A stretch of DNA of 62,951 bases, from assembly GCA_017398595.1 (NCBI GenBank), contig JAFQFR010000030.1, positions 1 to 62,951 on the forward strand. Direction: 5' to 3'. This document shows, piece after piece, positions 33,606-44,765 of the stretch. Below the pieces are notes generated by a model. The model saw only the letters and a program-made list of their open reading frames with translations, was not told the origin of the DNA and searched no databases. Every line of letters begins with the position of its first letter. Position 1 is the stretch's first letter. The stretch is from Clostridia bacterium. Lineage in GTDB: Bacteria > Bacillota > Clostridia > Oscillospirales > CAG-272. A program made the translations under genes and the position numbers.

Positions 33606-34865
33606 ATGACATACACCGAAGCTTTAGAATACATCCATTCCGTCTCCTGGCGAGGCAGCGTGCCGGGACTTTCGCGCATTACGGAGCTCTGCGAGCGCAT
33701 GGGGCACCCCGAAAAAGATCTGCGCTGCATCCACATCGCGGGCACCAACGGCAAAGGATCTACTGCCGCCTATCTCACGGCGGTGCTCCGCGCCGCGGGC
33801 TACCGCGTGGGCACCTTCACCTCGCCCTATGTGCGCACCTTTAACGAGCGCATCGCCATCGACGGTAGACCCGTGTCGAACTATCTGCTGGCAAAAGCGG
33901 TCGAGGCGGCAAAGCCGCACGCCGACGCGATGGCAGACCGCCCCACCGAGTTTGAGCTGATCACGGCAGTCGGATTTGAGATCTTCCGCCGCAAGAAGGT
34001 GGACATCGTCGTGCTCGAAGTCGGACTCGGCGGCAGATACGACTCGACCAACATCATCAAATCCCCGCTGCTCTCGGTCATCACGGGCATCGCCTTTGAC
34101 CACATGCAGCTGCTCGGCAACACGCTCGGTGCCATCGCATCCGAAAAGGCGGGCATCATCAAGCAAAATTGCCCCGCGGTGATGGCGAGACTCGCCGACG
34201 AGGCAAAGCAGGTCCTCGAAGCCGAAGCCAAGGCGCAAAACGCGCCCATCACCGAAGTGGATCCCGACGCGATCACCGTGCATGCGGACACGCTGCTCGG
34301 CATCGAAATGGACTACAAAGAGCGTAAAAACCTGCACACCTCGCTGATCGGCGGCTATCAGCCGCGCAACATCGCGCTGGTGTGCGAAGCGGTGGACGCT
34401 CTCTGCAAGGTCGGCGTGCAGATCAGCGAAGATGCGCTCTACGAGGGCATTTCCACGGCGAAGTGGCCCGCACGCTTTGAGCTGCTGTCGTCCGAGCCGC
34501 CCGTGGTCTTTGACGGCGGGCACAACGAAGAGGGCGTGCGCGCCGCGATCGAGACGGCGAAGCACGTGTTCGGCGAAAAGGTCATCATCCTCACCGGCGT
34601 GATGGCGGACAAGGCGTATGCGCCGATGGCGGATCTCATCGCGCCCGTCGCGCGCGAGGTGTTCACCCTGAAGCCCGACAATCCCCGCGCCATGGAAGCG
34701 GATGCGCTCGCGGCGGTCTACGCCGAGCGCGGCGTCCCCGCAAAGGGCTATCCCACCATCGCCGCCGCGCTGCAAGCGGCGCGCGCAAGAGCCAAAAAGC
34801 TCGGCGCACCCCTGCTCATCCTCGGCTCGCTGTATCTGTATAAGGATATATATAAGCATTTTTAG
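33606..34865 (+). CDS. folC: Folylpolyglutamate synthase/dihydrofolate synthase family
   Basis: A 419-residue Mur-ligase-type enzyme adding glutamate to folates. The P-loop HIAGTNGKGSTAAYL is at about 42-56, followed by TFTSPYVRTFNERIAI, VLEVGLGGRYDSTN, TGIAFDHMQLLG and the C-terminal VVFDGGHNEEG. Polyglutamylation retains imported folate, which explains co-transcription 18 nt after folT under the THF riboswitch. Whether it also has dihydrofolate synthase activity cannot be read here. Confidence 0.95.
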   Translation: MTYTEALEYIHSVSWRGSVPGLSRITELCERMGHPEKDLRCIHIAGTNGKGSTAAYLTAVLRAAGYRVGTFTSPYVRTFNERIAIDGRPVSNYLLAKAVEAAKPHADAMADRPTEFELITAVGFEIFRRKKVDIVVLEVGLGGRYDSTNIIKSPLLSVITGIAFDHMQLLGNTLGAIASEKAGIIKQNCPAVMARLADEAKQVLEAEAKAQNAPITEVDPDAITVHADTLLGIEMDYKERKNLHTSLIGGYQPRNIALVCEAVDALCKVGVQISEDALYEGISTAKWPARFELLSSEPPVVFDGGHNEEGVRAAIETAKHVFGEKVIILTGVMADKAYAPMADLIAPVAREVFTLKPDNPRAMEADALAAVYAERGVPAKGYPTIAAALQAARARAKKLGAPLLILGSLYLYKDIYKHF

Positions 34866-34868
34866 TTT

Positions 34869-34990
34869 ATATGATTTGGCTTCGCCATGATTTGACAGCT
34901 GCGCTGTCATGATTTGGAGCGCTGTACGCTCTATGATTTGTATTGCGATCCGCAGGATCGCAATACATTGTTTAGCGGCATAGCCGCTGA
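34869..34990. repeat. ATGATTTG-spaced palindrome array, copy 1
   Basis: The 8-mer ATGATTTG (or a near match) precedes a series of unlike short palindromes: GGCTTCGCC, ACAGCTGCGCTGT, GAGCGCTGTACGCTC and TATTGCGATCCGCAGGATCG (extending to CAATA). A GCGGCATAGCCGC hairpin follows. The same modules in the same order occur inverted at 46677-46880. Confidence 0.8.
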
Positions 34991-35021
34991 ACATCCCTTT
35001 GTGAAATCCCTGTGACAAGGC

Positions 35022-35051
35022 TTGACAAAATTCGCATAAAACGGGTATCAT
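35022..35051 (+). promoter_or_regulatory. Promoter of the dehydratase-activase operon
   Basis: Perfect TTGACA (35022-35027), 18-nt spacer, TATCAT (35046-35051). Confidence 0.75.
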
Positions 35052-35060
35052 ATAAGTGAC

Positions 35061-35086
35061 TGTCGAAAAACCAAGGTTTTTCGACA
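35061..35086. promoter_or_regulatory. Perfect inverted repeat just after the transcription start
   Basis: TGTCGAAAAACC and GGTTTTTCGACA (12 bp each) are separated by AA. Both arms contain the 0A-box core TGTCGAA. The site lies a few bases past the predicted transcription start, typical of a repressor operator. It could alternatively act as an RNA hairpin. Confidence 0.65.
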
Positions 35087-35126
35087 AACCGGCATTCATT
35101 AGTTCTTTATTTCGGAGGAAAATCGC

Positions 35127-38065
35127 ATGGCATATACGCTCGGCATAGATATCGGATCCACGACAGTAAAAGTTGTTCTCCTTTGCGACGGGCAGCCGAT
35201 TTTTGAAAAGTACGAGCGGCATTACTCCGCTGTGCGCGAAAAAACAGACGCCATTCTCTGCGAGGCGGCGCCGCTGATCGGAGAAAATCCCTTCACGGTG
35301 GCGATCTCGGGCAGTGCAGGTCTCGGACTGGCAAACGAGAGCGGTCTGCCCTTTGTACAGGAAGTATACGCGACCTCGCGCGTGGTCGAAACGCTCGAAC
35401 CCGACACAAGCTGCGTGATCGAGCTCGGCGGTGAGGACGCAAAGATCATCTTTTTCGACGGCGGCATCGACGAGCGCATGAACGGCTCCTGCGCGGGCGG
35501 TACGGGCGCATTCATCGACCAGATGGCAACGCTGCTCAACGTGAGCGCGGACGAGCTGGACGAGCTGAGCCTCAAAGCCGAGCGTATCTACCCCATCGCA
35601 TCGCGCTGCGGCGTGTTCGCCAAGACCGATATTCAGCCGCTGCTCAACCAAGGCGCCAGCAAGTGCGACATCGCCATGAGCATTTACAAAGCGGTGGTCA
35701 ACCAGACCATCGCGGGCCTTGCGCAGGGTAAAAAGATCCGCGGCAAGGTGCTCTTCCTCGGCGGTCCGCTCTACTACTGCAAGGGTCTGCGCAAGTGCTT
35801 TGCCGAGACGCTGCACCTCGACGAAGAACACGCGGTGTTCCCGACGTTTGCACGCTATTCGGTCGCCATGGGCGTAGCACTCTACGCCGAAAAGAGCGGC
35901 GAGAGCGTCACCATGCCCGCGCTGCTCTCCCGCATCCGCACGGCAAAGGCGGTGCAGACCACCGAAAAGCTTGAACCGCTGTTCCTTGGCAACGAGGACT
36001 ACGGCGCATTCCGCGCGCGGCATCAGAAAGACACGCTTGCGCGCGCCGACCTTGCGACCTACACGGGTGACGCCTACCTCGGCATCGACTGCGGCAGTAC
36101 CACCACAAAGCTGGCGCTGATCTCGCAGAACAAGGAACTCCTCTATACATACTACGCCTCGAACCGCGGCGATCCCGTGGAGATCGTGCGCGAGCAGCTC
36201 ACCGAGATCTACGCCCGCTGCGGCGACCGCGTGCGCATCCGCGGCAGTGCGGTCACGGGCTACGGTGAGGAACTCATCAAAAACGCATTCTCGGTGGATC
36301 ACGGCATCGTCGAGACCATCGCGCATTTCACCGCGGCAAAGCATTTCATGCCGAATGTAGACTTCATCCTCGACATCGGCGGGCAGGACATCAAGTGCTT
36401 CAAGATCAAGAACGGCGCGATCGACAGCATCATGCTCAACGAGGCATGCTCGTCGGGCTGCGGCTCGTTCCTTGAGACCTTTGCGCGCTCGCTCGGCTGC
36501 ACGATCGAGGATTTTGCGACGCGCGGACTCTTTGCAAAGCACCCTGTCAACCTCGGCTCGCGCTGTACGGTATTCATGAACTCCTCGGTCAAGCAGGCGC
36601 AGAAAGACGGCGCGACGGTCGAGGACATTTCGGCGGGACTGTCGATCAGCGTGGTCAAAAACGCGCTGTACAAGGTCATCCGCGTGGCAAGTGCCGAAGA
36701 ACTGGGCAAAAACGTGGTCGTACAGGGCGGCACGTTCTATAACGACGCGGTACTCCGCGCCTTTGAAAAAGAGCTTGGCGGCGAGGTCGTCCGCCCCGAC
36801 ATCGCGGGACTGATGGGCGCGTTCGGCGCGGCGCTCTATTCGATGCGCACGGGGGAAAGCACGCTCATCGCAAAAGACGCGCTGGCGGCTTTCTCGCACA
36901 CGGCGCGCGCCACGGTCTGCAAGGGCTGCACCAACCACTGTTCCCTCACGGTCAACACCTTCGCCGACGGCAGACGCTTCATTTCGGGCAACCGCTGCGA
37001 AAAGGGTGCGGGACTGAAAAAGGGCAGCGAACCGCTGCCGAACCTCTATGCGAAGAAGCGCGAGCTACTTGCCGCCTACGGCACCGTCGAGGGCAAGCGC
37101 CCCGAAACGATCGGTCTGCCGCTCTCGCTCGGCATCTTCGAGCTGCTGCCGCTGTGGCACACGTTCTTCAAAGAAATGGGCTTTTCGGTGCGCGTGTCGG
37201 CAATGTCTACCCGCCGCACCTATGAAAAAGGACAATTTTCCATCCCCTCGGACACGGCGTGCTACCCCGCAAAGCTGATGCACGGCCACATTGCCGAGCT
37301 GCTCGAGGACAAGGTGGACGCGATCTTCTACCCGTGTCTGACCTACAACATCGACGAAAAGACCTCGGACAACCACTACAACTGCCCCGTCGTCGCCTAC
37401 TACTCCGAGCTGCTGGCGGGCAACGTGGAGGAGCTCTCCGAGACAAAATTCCTCTACCCCTATCTCAACATCAACAGCGAAAAAGAACTCTGCTTCGGTC
37501 TGCACAAATACCTCTCCGAGAAGTTTGACGGCATCACGAAGCGCGACATCAACCGTGCGGTCAAAAAGGCGTTTGCCGAGTACGACCGCTTCGAGGAGAC
37601 GGTGCGCGCCGAGGGCACGAAAGCCGTCGAATACGCGCGTGCCAACGGCAAGCCGATCATGATCCTGGCAGGCAGACCGTATCACATCGACAGCGAGATC
37701 GGGCACGGCATCGACGAGCTGGCAAATGCGCTCGGCTTCGCCGTCGTAAGCGAGGACAGCGTCTGCCGCATGGCGCAGATGCGCCCTGTCGGCGTGCTCA
37801 ACCAGTGGACCTACCACTCGCGCCTGTACGGCGCGGCGTTCTTTGCCGCCGAGAACCCCGATGTACAGCTTGTACAGCTGGTTTCGTTCGGCTGCGGCGT
37901 GGATGCGATCACCACCGACGAGGTGCGCTCCATCCTCGAAAAGAACGGCAAACTCTATACCCAGCTCAAGATCGACGAGATCACGGGACTCGGCGCGGTG
38001 AAGATCCGTCTGCGCAGTCTGATCGGTGCGATCGAAGAAAAGAAATCCCTGGAGGAGGCATGCAA

Positions 38066-38069
<4 letters not shown>
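35127..38069 (+). CDS. 2-hydroxyacyl-CoA dehydratase-type activase, BadF/BcrA double-ATPase plus DUF2229
   Basis: A 980-residue cytoplasmic protein. The first ASKHA ATPase domain spans about 1-255 (LGIDIGSTTVKVVLL, NGSCAGGTGAFIDQMA). The second spans about 315-580 (LGIDCGSTTTKLALI, DIGGQDIKCFKIK, and NEACSSGCGSFLETFA, whose cysteines resemble the [4Fe-4S] site of HgdC activators). A CKGCTNHC motif near 603 leads into DUF2229 (about 660-900). Such COG3580-type proteins use ATP to push a single low-potential electron into a dehydratase-like partner, here the next gene. Substrate is unknown. TCGGAGG precedes ATG. Confidence 0.85.
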
Positions 38070-39319
<1,250 letters not shown>

Positions 39320-39325
39320 AAAATA

Positions 39326-39461
39326 TGTGGGGACGCTTTTAAAAAAGCGTCCCCACACCCCCGTAAAACTTTTGAAAAAAGAATACGGCTACAACAATTT
39401 ACTTTTCAAAAATTTTTGGAAAGGGTGCGGGAAAACCTTTTTATAAAAAGGTTTTCCCGCA
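39326..39461. repeat. Paired inverted repeats between partner gene and MFS gene
   Basis: TGTGGGGACGCTTTT/AAAAGCGTCCCCACA (39326-39357) is followed by AAAACTTTTGAAAAAAG, ACTTTTCAAAAATTTTTGG and then GCGGGAAAACCTTTTT/AAAAAGGTTTTCCCGC (39428-39461). The two strong hairpins lack a canonical T-tract but could stop or slow transcription. The second lies immediately before the MFS ribosome-binding site. Confidence 0.65.
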
Positions 39462-39471
39462 GGAGCCTTTT

Positions 39472-40629
39472 ATGCTATCACTACTGCTTGCGATCATTTA
39501 TATCGCGTTTATCAGCCTCGGGCTGCCCGATTCGCTGCTCGGCTCGGCATGGCCGACGCTGCACGCCGAACTCGGCGTACCCCTCTCCTTTGCGGGCGTC
39601 ATCACCATGATCATCTCGGGCGGCACCATCGTTTCCAGCCTGCTCTCGGATAAGCTCACGCGCAAACTCGGCACGGGCGTTGTCACCGCGGCGAGCGTGC
39701 TGCTCACCGCCGCCGCGCTGTTTGGCTTTTCGATCTCGAGCGAGGTCTGGATGCTCTGCCTGTGGGCGATTCCCTACGGACTCGGCGCGGGCGCGATCGA
39801 CGCCGCACTCAACAACTACGTCGCCATCCACTACGCCGCGCGGCATATGAGCTGGCTGCACTGCATGTGGGGCGTGGGCACGACCATCAGCCCGTACATC
39901 ATGAGCGCCGCGCTGAGCGGCGGGCAGGGCTGGCAGAGCGGCTACCGCGCCGTGTCGGTCATCCAGTTTGTTTTGACGGCGTTTCTCTTTTTCTCCCTGC
40001 CGCTGTGGAAAACACAGCAGACGGCGCAAACCGCGGACGCAGAAGCAAAACCGCGAGCAAAGAATGTCCTTGCCATCCGCGGCGTCGGCGCCGTGCTTAT
40101 CTGCTTCTTCGGCTACTGCGCACTCGAAAGCACCGCGGGGCTGTGGGCAAGCAGTTACCTTGTCCTCGCGCGCGGCATTGACGAAACGACCGCGGCACGC
40201 TTCGCCTCGCTCTTTTACATCGGCATCACGCTCGGCAGATTCCTCTGCGGCTTTGTCGCCGACCGCTTCGGCGACCGCACGCTGATCCGCGTCGGTCTTG
40301 CGGTGATCGCCGTGGGCATCCTCTGCGTCGGTCTGCCGCTCGGCAGCAGCACGCTTGCCCTTGCGGGACTCATCGTGATCGGGCTCGGCTGCGCGCCGAT
40401 CTATCCGTCGGTCATCCACTCCACGCCGCACAACTTCGGCGAGGAGAACTCGCAGGCTATCGTCGGCATTCAGATGGCAAGCGCCTACGTCGGCAGCACC
40501 TTCATGCCGCCGCTGTTCGGCGCCCTCACCGAGGTCCTGCCCATCGGCATCTATCCGCTCTACCTCGCGGTATTTGCCATTCTGATGATCGTCATGTCCG
40601 AACGGCTGAACCGCCTTGTTACTGTATAA
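39472..40629 (+). CDS. MFS transporter, FucP/YbjJ-like
   Basis: A 385-residue membrane protein with about twelve hydrophobic segments. The SDKLTRKLGTG loop between helices 2 and 3 and ADRFGDRTLIRVG in the second half are the MFS signature loops. LGLPDSLLGSAWPTL near the start and ALNNYVAIHYAARHMSWLHCMWGVG recall fucose-permease-like members. Sugar or small-organic transport is expected but the substrate is unknown. AGGAG precedes the ATG. Confidence 0.85.
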   Translation: MLSLLLAIIYIAFISLGLPDSLLGSAWPTLHAELGVPLSFAGVITMIISGGTIVSSLLSDKLTRKLGTGVVTAASVLLTAAALFGFSISSEVWMLCLWAIPYGLGAGAIDAALNNYVAIHYAARHMSWLHCMWGVGTTISPYIMSAALSGGQGWQSGYRAVSVIQFVLTAFLFFSLPLWKTQQTAQTADAEAKPRAKNVLAIRGVGAVLICFFGYCALESTAGLWASSYLVLARGIDETTAARFASLFYIGITLGRFLCGFVADRFGDRTLIRVGLAVIAVGILCVGLPLGSSTLALAGLIVIGLGCAPIYPSVIHSTPHNFGEENSQAIVGIQMASAYVGSTFMPPLFGALTEVLPIGIYPLYLAVFAILMIVMSERLNRLVTV

Positions 40630-40635
40630 TATAAT

Positions 40636-40664
40636 AAATACCACCCGCTATGCGGGTGGTATTT
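40636..40664 (+). terminator. Terminator of the MFS gene
   Basis: The stem AAATACCACCCGC/GCGGGTGGTATTT with a TAT loop lies just after the stop. Confidence 0.85.
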
Positions 40665-40705
40665 CATTTTCGGGCAAAGCCCTTATACTACTGCTACGCA
40701 CAAAT

Positions 40706-40857
40706 GCCAAGCCTCCCTTGTGTAAAGGGAGGTGGCTTGCGTAGCAAGACGGAGGGATTGTAAAGCTTAGTGCCTACTTTATTTGTCCATTTTCTCCTAA
40801 GAACAATCCCTCAGTCACCTACGGTGACAGCTCCCTTTACACAAGGGAGCCTTTCAC
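40706..40857. repeat. Full-length dispersed element, TCCCTTG variant
   Basis: AGCCTCCCTTGTGTAAAGGGAGGTGGC...GCAAGACGGAGGGATTGT is opposed by ACAATCCCTCAGTCACCTACGG...GACAGCTCCCTTTACACAAGGGAGCC. The inverted ends frame an AT-rich core of about 45 bp. Non-coding, no transposase. Confidence 0.8.
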
Positions 40858-40953
40858 GCAAACCTTTCTGCGCTTTCTTTTTATTTTCTTTCTGCTCATC
40901 GGCATAGTCTCTTTTCAACCAAGCGACTATCGCGTGATATTCGTTTACAACTT

Positions 40954-40991
40954 AACAAAGGCTGTTGCATTTGCAACAGCCTTTGTTTTTT
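40954..40991. terminator. Terminator at the end of the pst-pho operon
   Basis: A perfect 16-bp stem (40954-40969 with 40972-40987) lies just after the minus-strand phoR stop. The T-tract is strongest on the plus strand, so it also blocks readthrough from the left. Confidence 0.8.
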
Positions 40992-40995
40992 CTAT

Positions 40996-42657
40996 TCAAT
41001 TCGCTGCGGGAAAGCGGACGGTGATGGTCGTGCCCTCGCCGACGGTGCTGCGCAGCGAGATTCGCGCGCCGTGCAGCTTTGCAGCGTGCTTGACGATCGA
41101 AAGTCCGAGTCCCGTGCCGCCGACCTTCTTGGAACGGCTCTTATCCACGCGGTAGAAGCGCTCGAAGATGCGGTCCTGATCCTCGCCGGGAATGCCGATG
41201 CCCGTATCCGCTACCGACAGCACGGCGGCGTCTCCCTCGGTGCGCACCGAGACCGCAACACTGCCGCCCTCGCGGTTGTATTTGATCGCGTTGTCGCAAA
41301 GGTTGTTGATCAGCACGCTGACGAGCTGCGGAATGCCATAGATCATCGTGCTCTCGCCCGAAAGCGACAGCTGCACATGCGCACTTTCCGCCTCGGATTG
41401 CAGACTTTGCACGGCGCTGACCGCCATGGTGTACAGATCCAATCTTTCGCGGTTCATGTCCTCGGCGCCCTCGTCGAGGTGCGACAGGCGGATGATGTCC
41501 TCAATCAGCGCGGTCATGCGCTGTGCCTCTTTGTAGATCTGCCCTGCAAACTGCGGCGTATCCTCCGCCTTGACCATGCCGTTCGCCAAAAGCTCGGCAC
41601 AGCCCGAAATGGTCTGCAGCGGGGTTTTCAGCTCATGCGAGACATTCGCCGTGAACTCGCGGCGCATCTTCTCGGCATCGACGTTTTCGGTGACGTCCAC
41701 GATCAAGAGCACCATGCCGACGACCTCGCCGTGCACGGGCACGGGACTGATCGAAAAGGAAAATTCTCTGCCCGCCATGGCGATCACACGATCCCCGCGG
41801 TCGCCCGCGGACGCATCGGAAATGAGCGCCTGCAGCGCGGGAGCGCGGCAGATCACGTAGATATGCTTACCGACGCAGTCGCTGTCGGCGCCGAGCAGTG
41901 ACTGTGCCGCGCGGTTGATGCTCAAAATATTGCCGCGCGCGCCGAGCAGCACGAGTCCCTCGTGCATGCCGTCGGTGACGGCGTCAAATTCGCGCCGACG
42001 CTGTTTCAGCTCGTCGCGCTGTGCGCGGATCTCCTTTTGCTGTGCGTCGATGCGGCGCAAGAGCGGCGCGATCTCGTCGTATCCCTCGTTCTTCAGCGGA
42101 TCGTCCAGATCGAGCTGATTGAGCGGCTCGACGATGCGCTTCGACAGCCGCGACGCGAGCAGGAGCGCAAGGATCACCGTGGCAAGCAGGATCAGCGCCA
42201 TCGGCTGCAGCATGCCGAGCGTCAGCGTGAGAAATGTATTCTGCGCGATGGAAAGGCGGATGACCGAGCCGTCGGTCAGGCGGATCGCCGTGTACATCTG
42301 GCGGCGCGTGAGCGTGGTGGAATAGCGCGTGCTCTCGCCGTAGCCAACGTCGAGCGCCTCGACGATCTCCTCGCGTTCGGCGTGGTTCTCCATGGCGGTC
42401 TCATCGGTCTTGTTGTCGTACAGCACCTCGCCGTCGGCAGCGATCCAGGTGATGCGGGTGTCGCCCGCGTTGAGGTTGTCAAAAAACGCACGTCCGTTTT
42501 GCTCCACGCCCTGCGCGGCGAGCCTGGTCTCGGCGGCGAGCTGTTCTTTCTGCACGTCCGAAAAATAGCCGTACAGCACGGTCATGATGAGCGCCAACGC
42601 GGCGAGCAGCACGGCGGTCGCCACCAGGCAGATCGAACGGAAAATCCGGTTGGTCAT
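40996..42657 (-). CDS. phoR: Phosphate-sensing histidine kinase PhoR
   Basis: A 553-residue membrane kinase. Transmembrane segments at about 8-30 and 146-168 flank an extracytoplasmic sensor region. A short HAMP-like/coiled segment (170-225) leads to a PAS domain (about 226-325). The HisKA domain carries the phosphoacceptor His341 in NVSHELKTPLQT, and the HATPase has N-box NLCDNAIKYN, G1 DTGIGIPGED and G2 GGTGLGLSIV. It is the last gene of the phosphate regulon and overlaps phoB by four bases, so PhoB is its partner. Confidence 0.93.
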   Translation of the reverse strand: MTNRIFRSICLVATAVLLAALALIMTVLYGYFSDVQKEQLAAETRLAAQGVEQNGRAFFDNLNAGDTRITWIAADGEVLYDNKTDETAMENHAEREEIVEALDVGYGESTRYSTTLTRRQMYTAIRLTDGSVIRLSIAQNTFLTLTLGMLQPMALILLATVILALLLASRLSKRIVEPLNQLDLDDPLKNEGYDEIAPLLRRIDAQQKEIRAQRDELKQRRREFDAVTDGMHEGLVLLGARGNILSINRAAQSLLGADSDCVGKHIYVICRAPALQALISDASAGDRGDRVIAMAGREFSFSISPVPVHGEVVGMVLLIVDVTENVDAEKMRREFTANVSHELKTPLQTISGCAELLANGMVKAEDTPQFAGQIYKEAQRMTALIEDIIRLSHLDEGAEDMNRERLDLYTMAVSAVQSLQSEAESAHVQLSLSGESTMIYGIPQLVSVLINNLCDNAIKYNREGGSVAVSVRTEGDAAVLSVADTGIGIPGEDQDRIFERFYRVDKSRSKKVGGTGLGLSIVKHAAKLHGARISLRSTVGEGTTITVRFPAAN

Positions 42658-43328
42658 GCGCCGACCTCCAATCTATAGCCGACGCCGCGCACCGTTTCGA
42701 TATACTCGCCGCACGCGCCGAGCTTGGAACGAAGCGTGCCGATATGTACATCCACCGTGCGCGTCTCGCCGAGGAAGTCATCGCCCCAGACCGACAAAAG
42801 CAGCTGGTCACGGGTGAATACTCTGCCCTTGTTTTCCATAAACAGGCGCAGCAGCTCGTATTCTTTCAGCGTGAGCTTGATGCGTTCGACGCCGACAAGC
42901 GCGGTGTGCTCGTCGAGGTTGAGCGTGAGCCCGCCCGCAGTGAGCGTTTTTTGCGGGGCGGACGGCGCCGCGCGGCGCAGCACCGCCTTGACGCGCGCGA
43001 CCATCTCCATCATGCCGAACGGCTTTGCGAGGTAGTCATCCGCGCCGAGGTCGAGCCCGATGACCTTGTCATACTCGCTGCCCTTGGCGGTCGCCATGAT
43101 GACGGGAACAGACGCCGTGCGGTTGTGACTCCGCAGCTCCTTGAGGATCGAAATGCCGTCCTCGCCCGGCAGCATGATGTCGAGCAGGATCAACTCGGGC
43201 AGCGCGGTTTCCATTGCGGCGCGCATCGCCTGCCCGTCGGCATATCCCTCAGCGGCAAAGCCCGAGGCTCTGAGCGTATAAACCATCATGTTGCGGATGC
43301 CCTCGTCGTCCTCTACACAAAAGATCAT
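42654..43328 (-). CDS. phoB: Phosphate regulon response regulator PhoB/PhoP
   Basis: A 224-residue OmpR-type regulator. The receiver has phosphoacceptor Asp50 in LILLDIMLPGEDG, switch residues in MATAKGS and Lys in LAKPFGMMEM. The winged helix contains LTLKEYELLRLFMENKGRVF, TVDVHIGTLRSKL and the final RGVGYRLE. AGAAAGGA selects ATG 43328; the frame is open 15 codons upstream inside phoU. It overlaps phoU and phoR by ATGA at both ends. It likely binds the direct repeat before pstS. Confidence 0.94.
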   Translation of the reverse strand: MIFCVEDDEGIRNMMVYTLRASGFAAEGYADGQAMRAAMETALPELILLDIMLPGEDGISILKELRSHNRTASVPVIMATAKGSEYDKVIGLDLGADDYLAKPFGMMEMVARVKAVLRRAAPSAPQKTLTAGGLTLNLDEHTALVGVERIKLTLKEYELLRLFMENKGRVFTRDQLLLSVWGDDFLGETRTVDVHIGTLRSKLGACGEYIETVRGVGYRLEVGA

Positions 43329-43975
43329 GTAATCTCGTCCTTTCTGGCGCCCGTTATCGAAAAGATAACCCACTCGGCAATATTGGTCGCGTGGTCGCCG
43401 ATTCGTTCAAAATATTTTGCGATCATAAGCAGGTCCAGTGCGTATTCTCCGTCGGTCTCGGGGTTGCGGAGCAGCTCAATGAGAAGCCCTTTGACGCGGT
43501 CGAAGTATTCATCCACCACATCGTCGTAGTGAATCACTTCTTCGGCAAGCGCGGTGTCGCGCTTGACAAACGCATCGATGCTGTCGGTGACCATCTTGAT
43601 GGTCGCCATCGCCATATCGTGGATGCAGAACACGTTGTCGGTGGCGCCGATGTTTGCCATCGTGATGATCTCGGCGATGTCCTCCGACTGGTCGCCGATG
43701 CGCTCCATGTCGGTGATCATCTTGAGCGCCGCCGAGATCACGCGCAGATCGCGCGCCACGGGCTGCTGCTGGAGCAGGAGTTTTAAGCACATGCCCTCGA
43801 TGTCGCGCTCTTTTTGGTCGATCTGCGCCGACAGCGCGGGCACCTCGCTCGCAAGCGTGTGATCGCCCTCGAGCAATGCCTTTGCCGATGCGGCGATCGC
43901 GTTTTCGCAGAGCGCACCCATCTGAATCAGTTCGTTATTTAACTTTTCAAGCTGCTCGTCGAATTTCAGTCGCAT
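43325..43975 (-). CDS. phoU: Phosphate transport regulator PhoU
   Basis: A 216-residue all-helical protein of two PhoU repeats. It carries the metal-binding signature segments TDMERIGDQSEDIAE and FERIGDHATNIAEWV, one in each repeat. It mediates signalling from the Pst transporter to PhoR and restrains phosphate uptake. Its start overlaps the pstB stop (TAATG), and its stop overlaps phoB (ATGA). Confidence 0.96.
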   Translation of the reverse strand: MRLKFDEQLEKLNNELIQMGALCENAIAASAKALLEGDHTLASEVPALSAQIDQKERDIEGMCLKLLLQQQPVARDLRVISAALKMITDMERIGDQSEDIAEIITMANIGATDNVFCIHDMAMATIKMVTDSIDAFVKRDTALAEEVIHYDDVVDEYFDRVKGLLIELLRNPETDGEYALDLLMIAKYFERIGDHATNIAEWVIFSITGARKDEIT

Positions 43976-44724
43976 TATCCAAACCTCCCCGTAATGTAAT
44001 CTTCCGTGCGCTTATCGCGCGGCATGGAAAAGAGTTCGTCGGTCTTGCCGAATTCCACGACCTCACCGAGGAGAAAGAACGCCGTTCTGTCCGAGATGCG
44101 GACTGCCTGCTGCATGTTATGTGTTACGATAACAATAGTATAGCGTTTTTTCAGCTCAATTGCAAGGTCTTCTATCTTAGAAGTTGAGATCGGGTCGAGG
44201 GCGCTGGTGGGTTCGTCCATCAGCAGCACCTCGGGCTCGACGGCGAGTGCGCGTGCAATGCAGAGACGCTGCTGCTGTCCGCCCGAGAGTCCGAGCGCGC
44301 TTTTTTTGAGGCGGTCTTTGACCTCGTCCCAGATCGCCGCGTCGCGCAGGGAGCGCTCCACGATCTCATCGAGCTTTGCCGCCGAACGTATGCCGTGGGT
44401 GCGCGGGCCGTAGGCGATGTTGTCATACACGCTCATCGGAAAGGGATTCGGCTTTTGGAACACCATGCCGACGCGGCGGCGCAGGACGCTCGGATCCATC
44501 TTGCCGTAGATGTCCTCGCCGTCGAGGGCGATCCTGCCCGTGATGCGGCAGCCCTCGACGAGATCATTCATGCGGTTGAGCGATTTAAGCAGCGTGGATT
44601 TTCCGCAGCCGGACGGGCCGATAAATGCGGTGATCCTGCCCTCGGGAATCGCGAGGTTGATATTTTTCAGCGCCTGAAAGCCGCCGTAAAATAAGTCCAG
44701 GTTCTCGATTGTGATTTTATCCAT
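43975..44724 (-). CDS. pstB: Phosphate ABC transporter ATPase PstB
   Basis: A 249-residue ABC ATPase. Walker [22 protein letters not shown]-loop [10 protein letters not shown], signature [15 protein letters not shown], Walker [14 protein letters not shown] and H-loop VTHNMQQA are all present. [13 protein letters not shown] at the start is PstB-specific. AGAAAGGA selects ATG 44724; the open frame upstream passes through a repeat. Confidence 0.97.
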   Translation of the reverse strand: MDKITIENLDLFYGGFQALKNINLAIPEGRITAFIGPSGCGKSTLLKSLNRMNDLVEGCRITGRIALDGEDIYGKMDPSVLRRRVGMVFQKPNPFPMSVYDNIAYGPRTHGIRSAAKLDEIVERSLRDAAIWDEVKDRLKKSALGLSGGQQQRLCIARALAVEPEVLLMDEPTSALDPISTSKIEDLAIELKKRYTIVIVTHNMQQAVRISDRTAFFLLGEVVEFGKTDELFSMPRDKRTEDYITGRFG

Positions 44725-44765
44725 AGTTGCAATCCTTTCTGTCGGATAAATGAAGGAGCCAATAC

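Noticed and set aside
34869..34990. CRISPR array
   Set aside because: The repeated unit is only 8 bp and the intervening sequences are palindromes of unequal length, not unique spacers. No cas genes are nearby.
33624..36938. A 1104-codon open frame on the minus strand
   Set aside because: It runs opposite folC and the activase, both certain genes, and its composition is the Arg/Ala/His-rich shadow produced by GC-rich codons.
39326..39357. Classical rho-independent terminator after the dehydratase-like gene
   Set aside because: The hairpin is strong, but the following bases are CCCCCG and not a T-tract. It is listed as part of a repeat instead.
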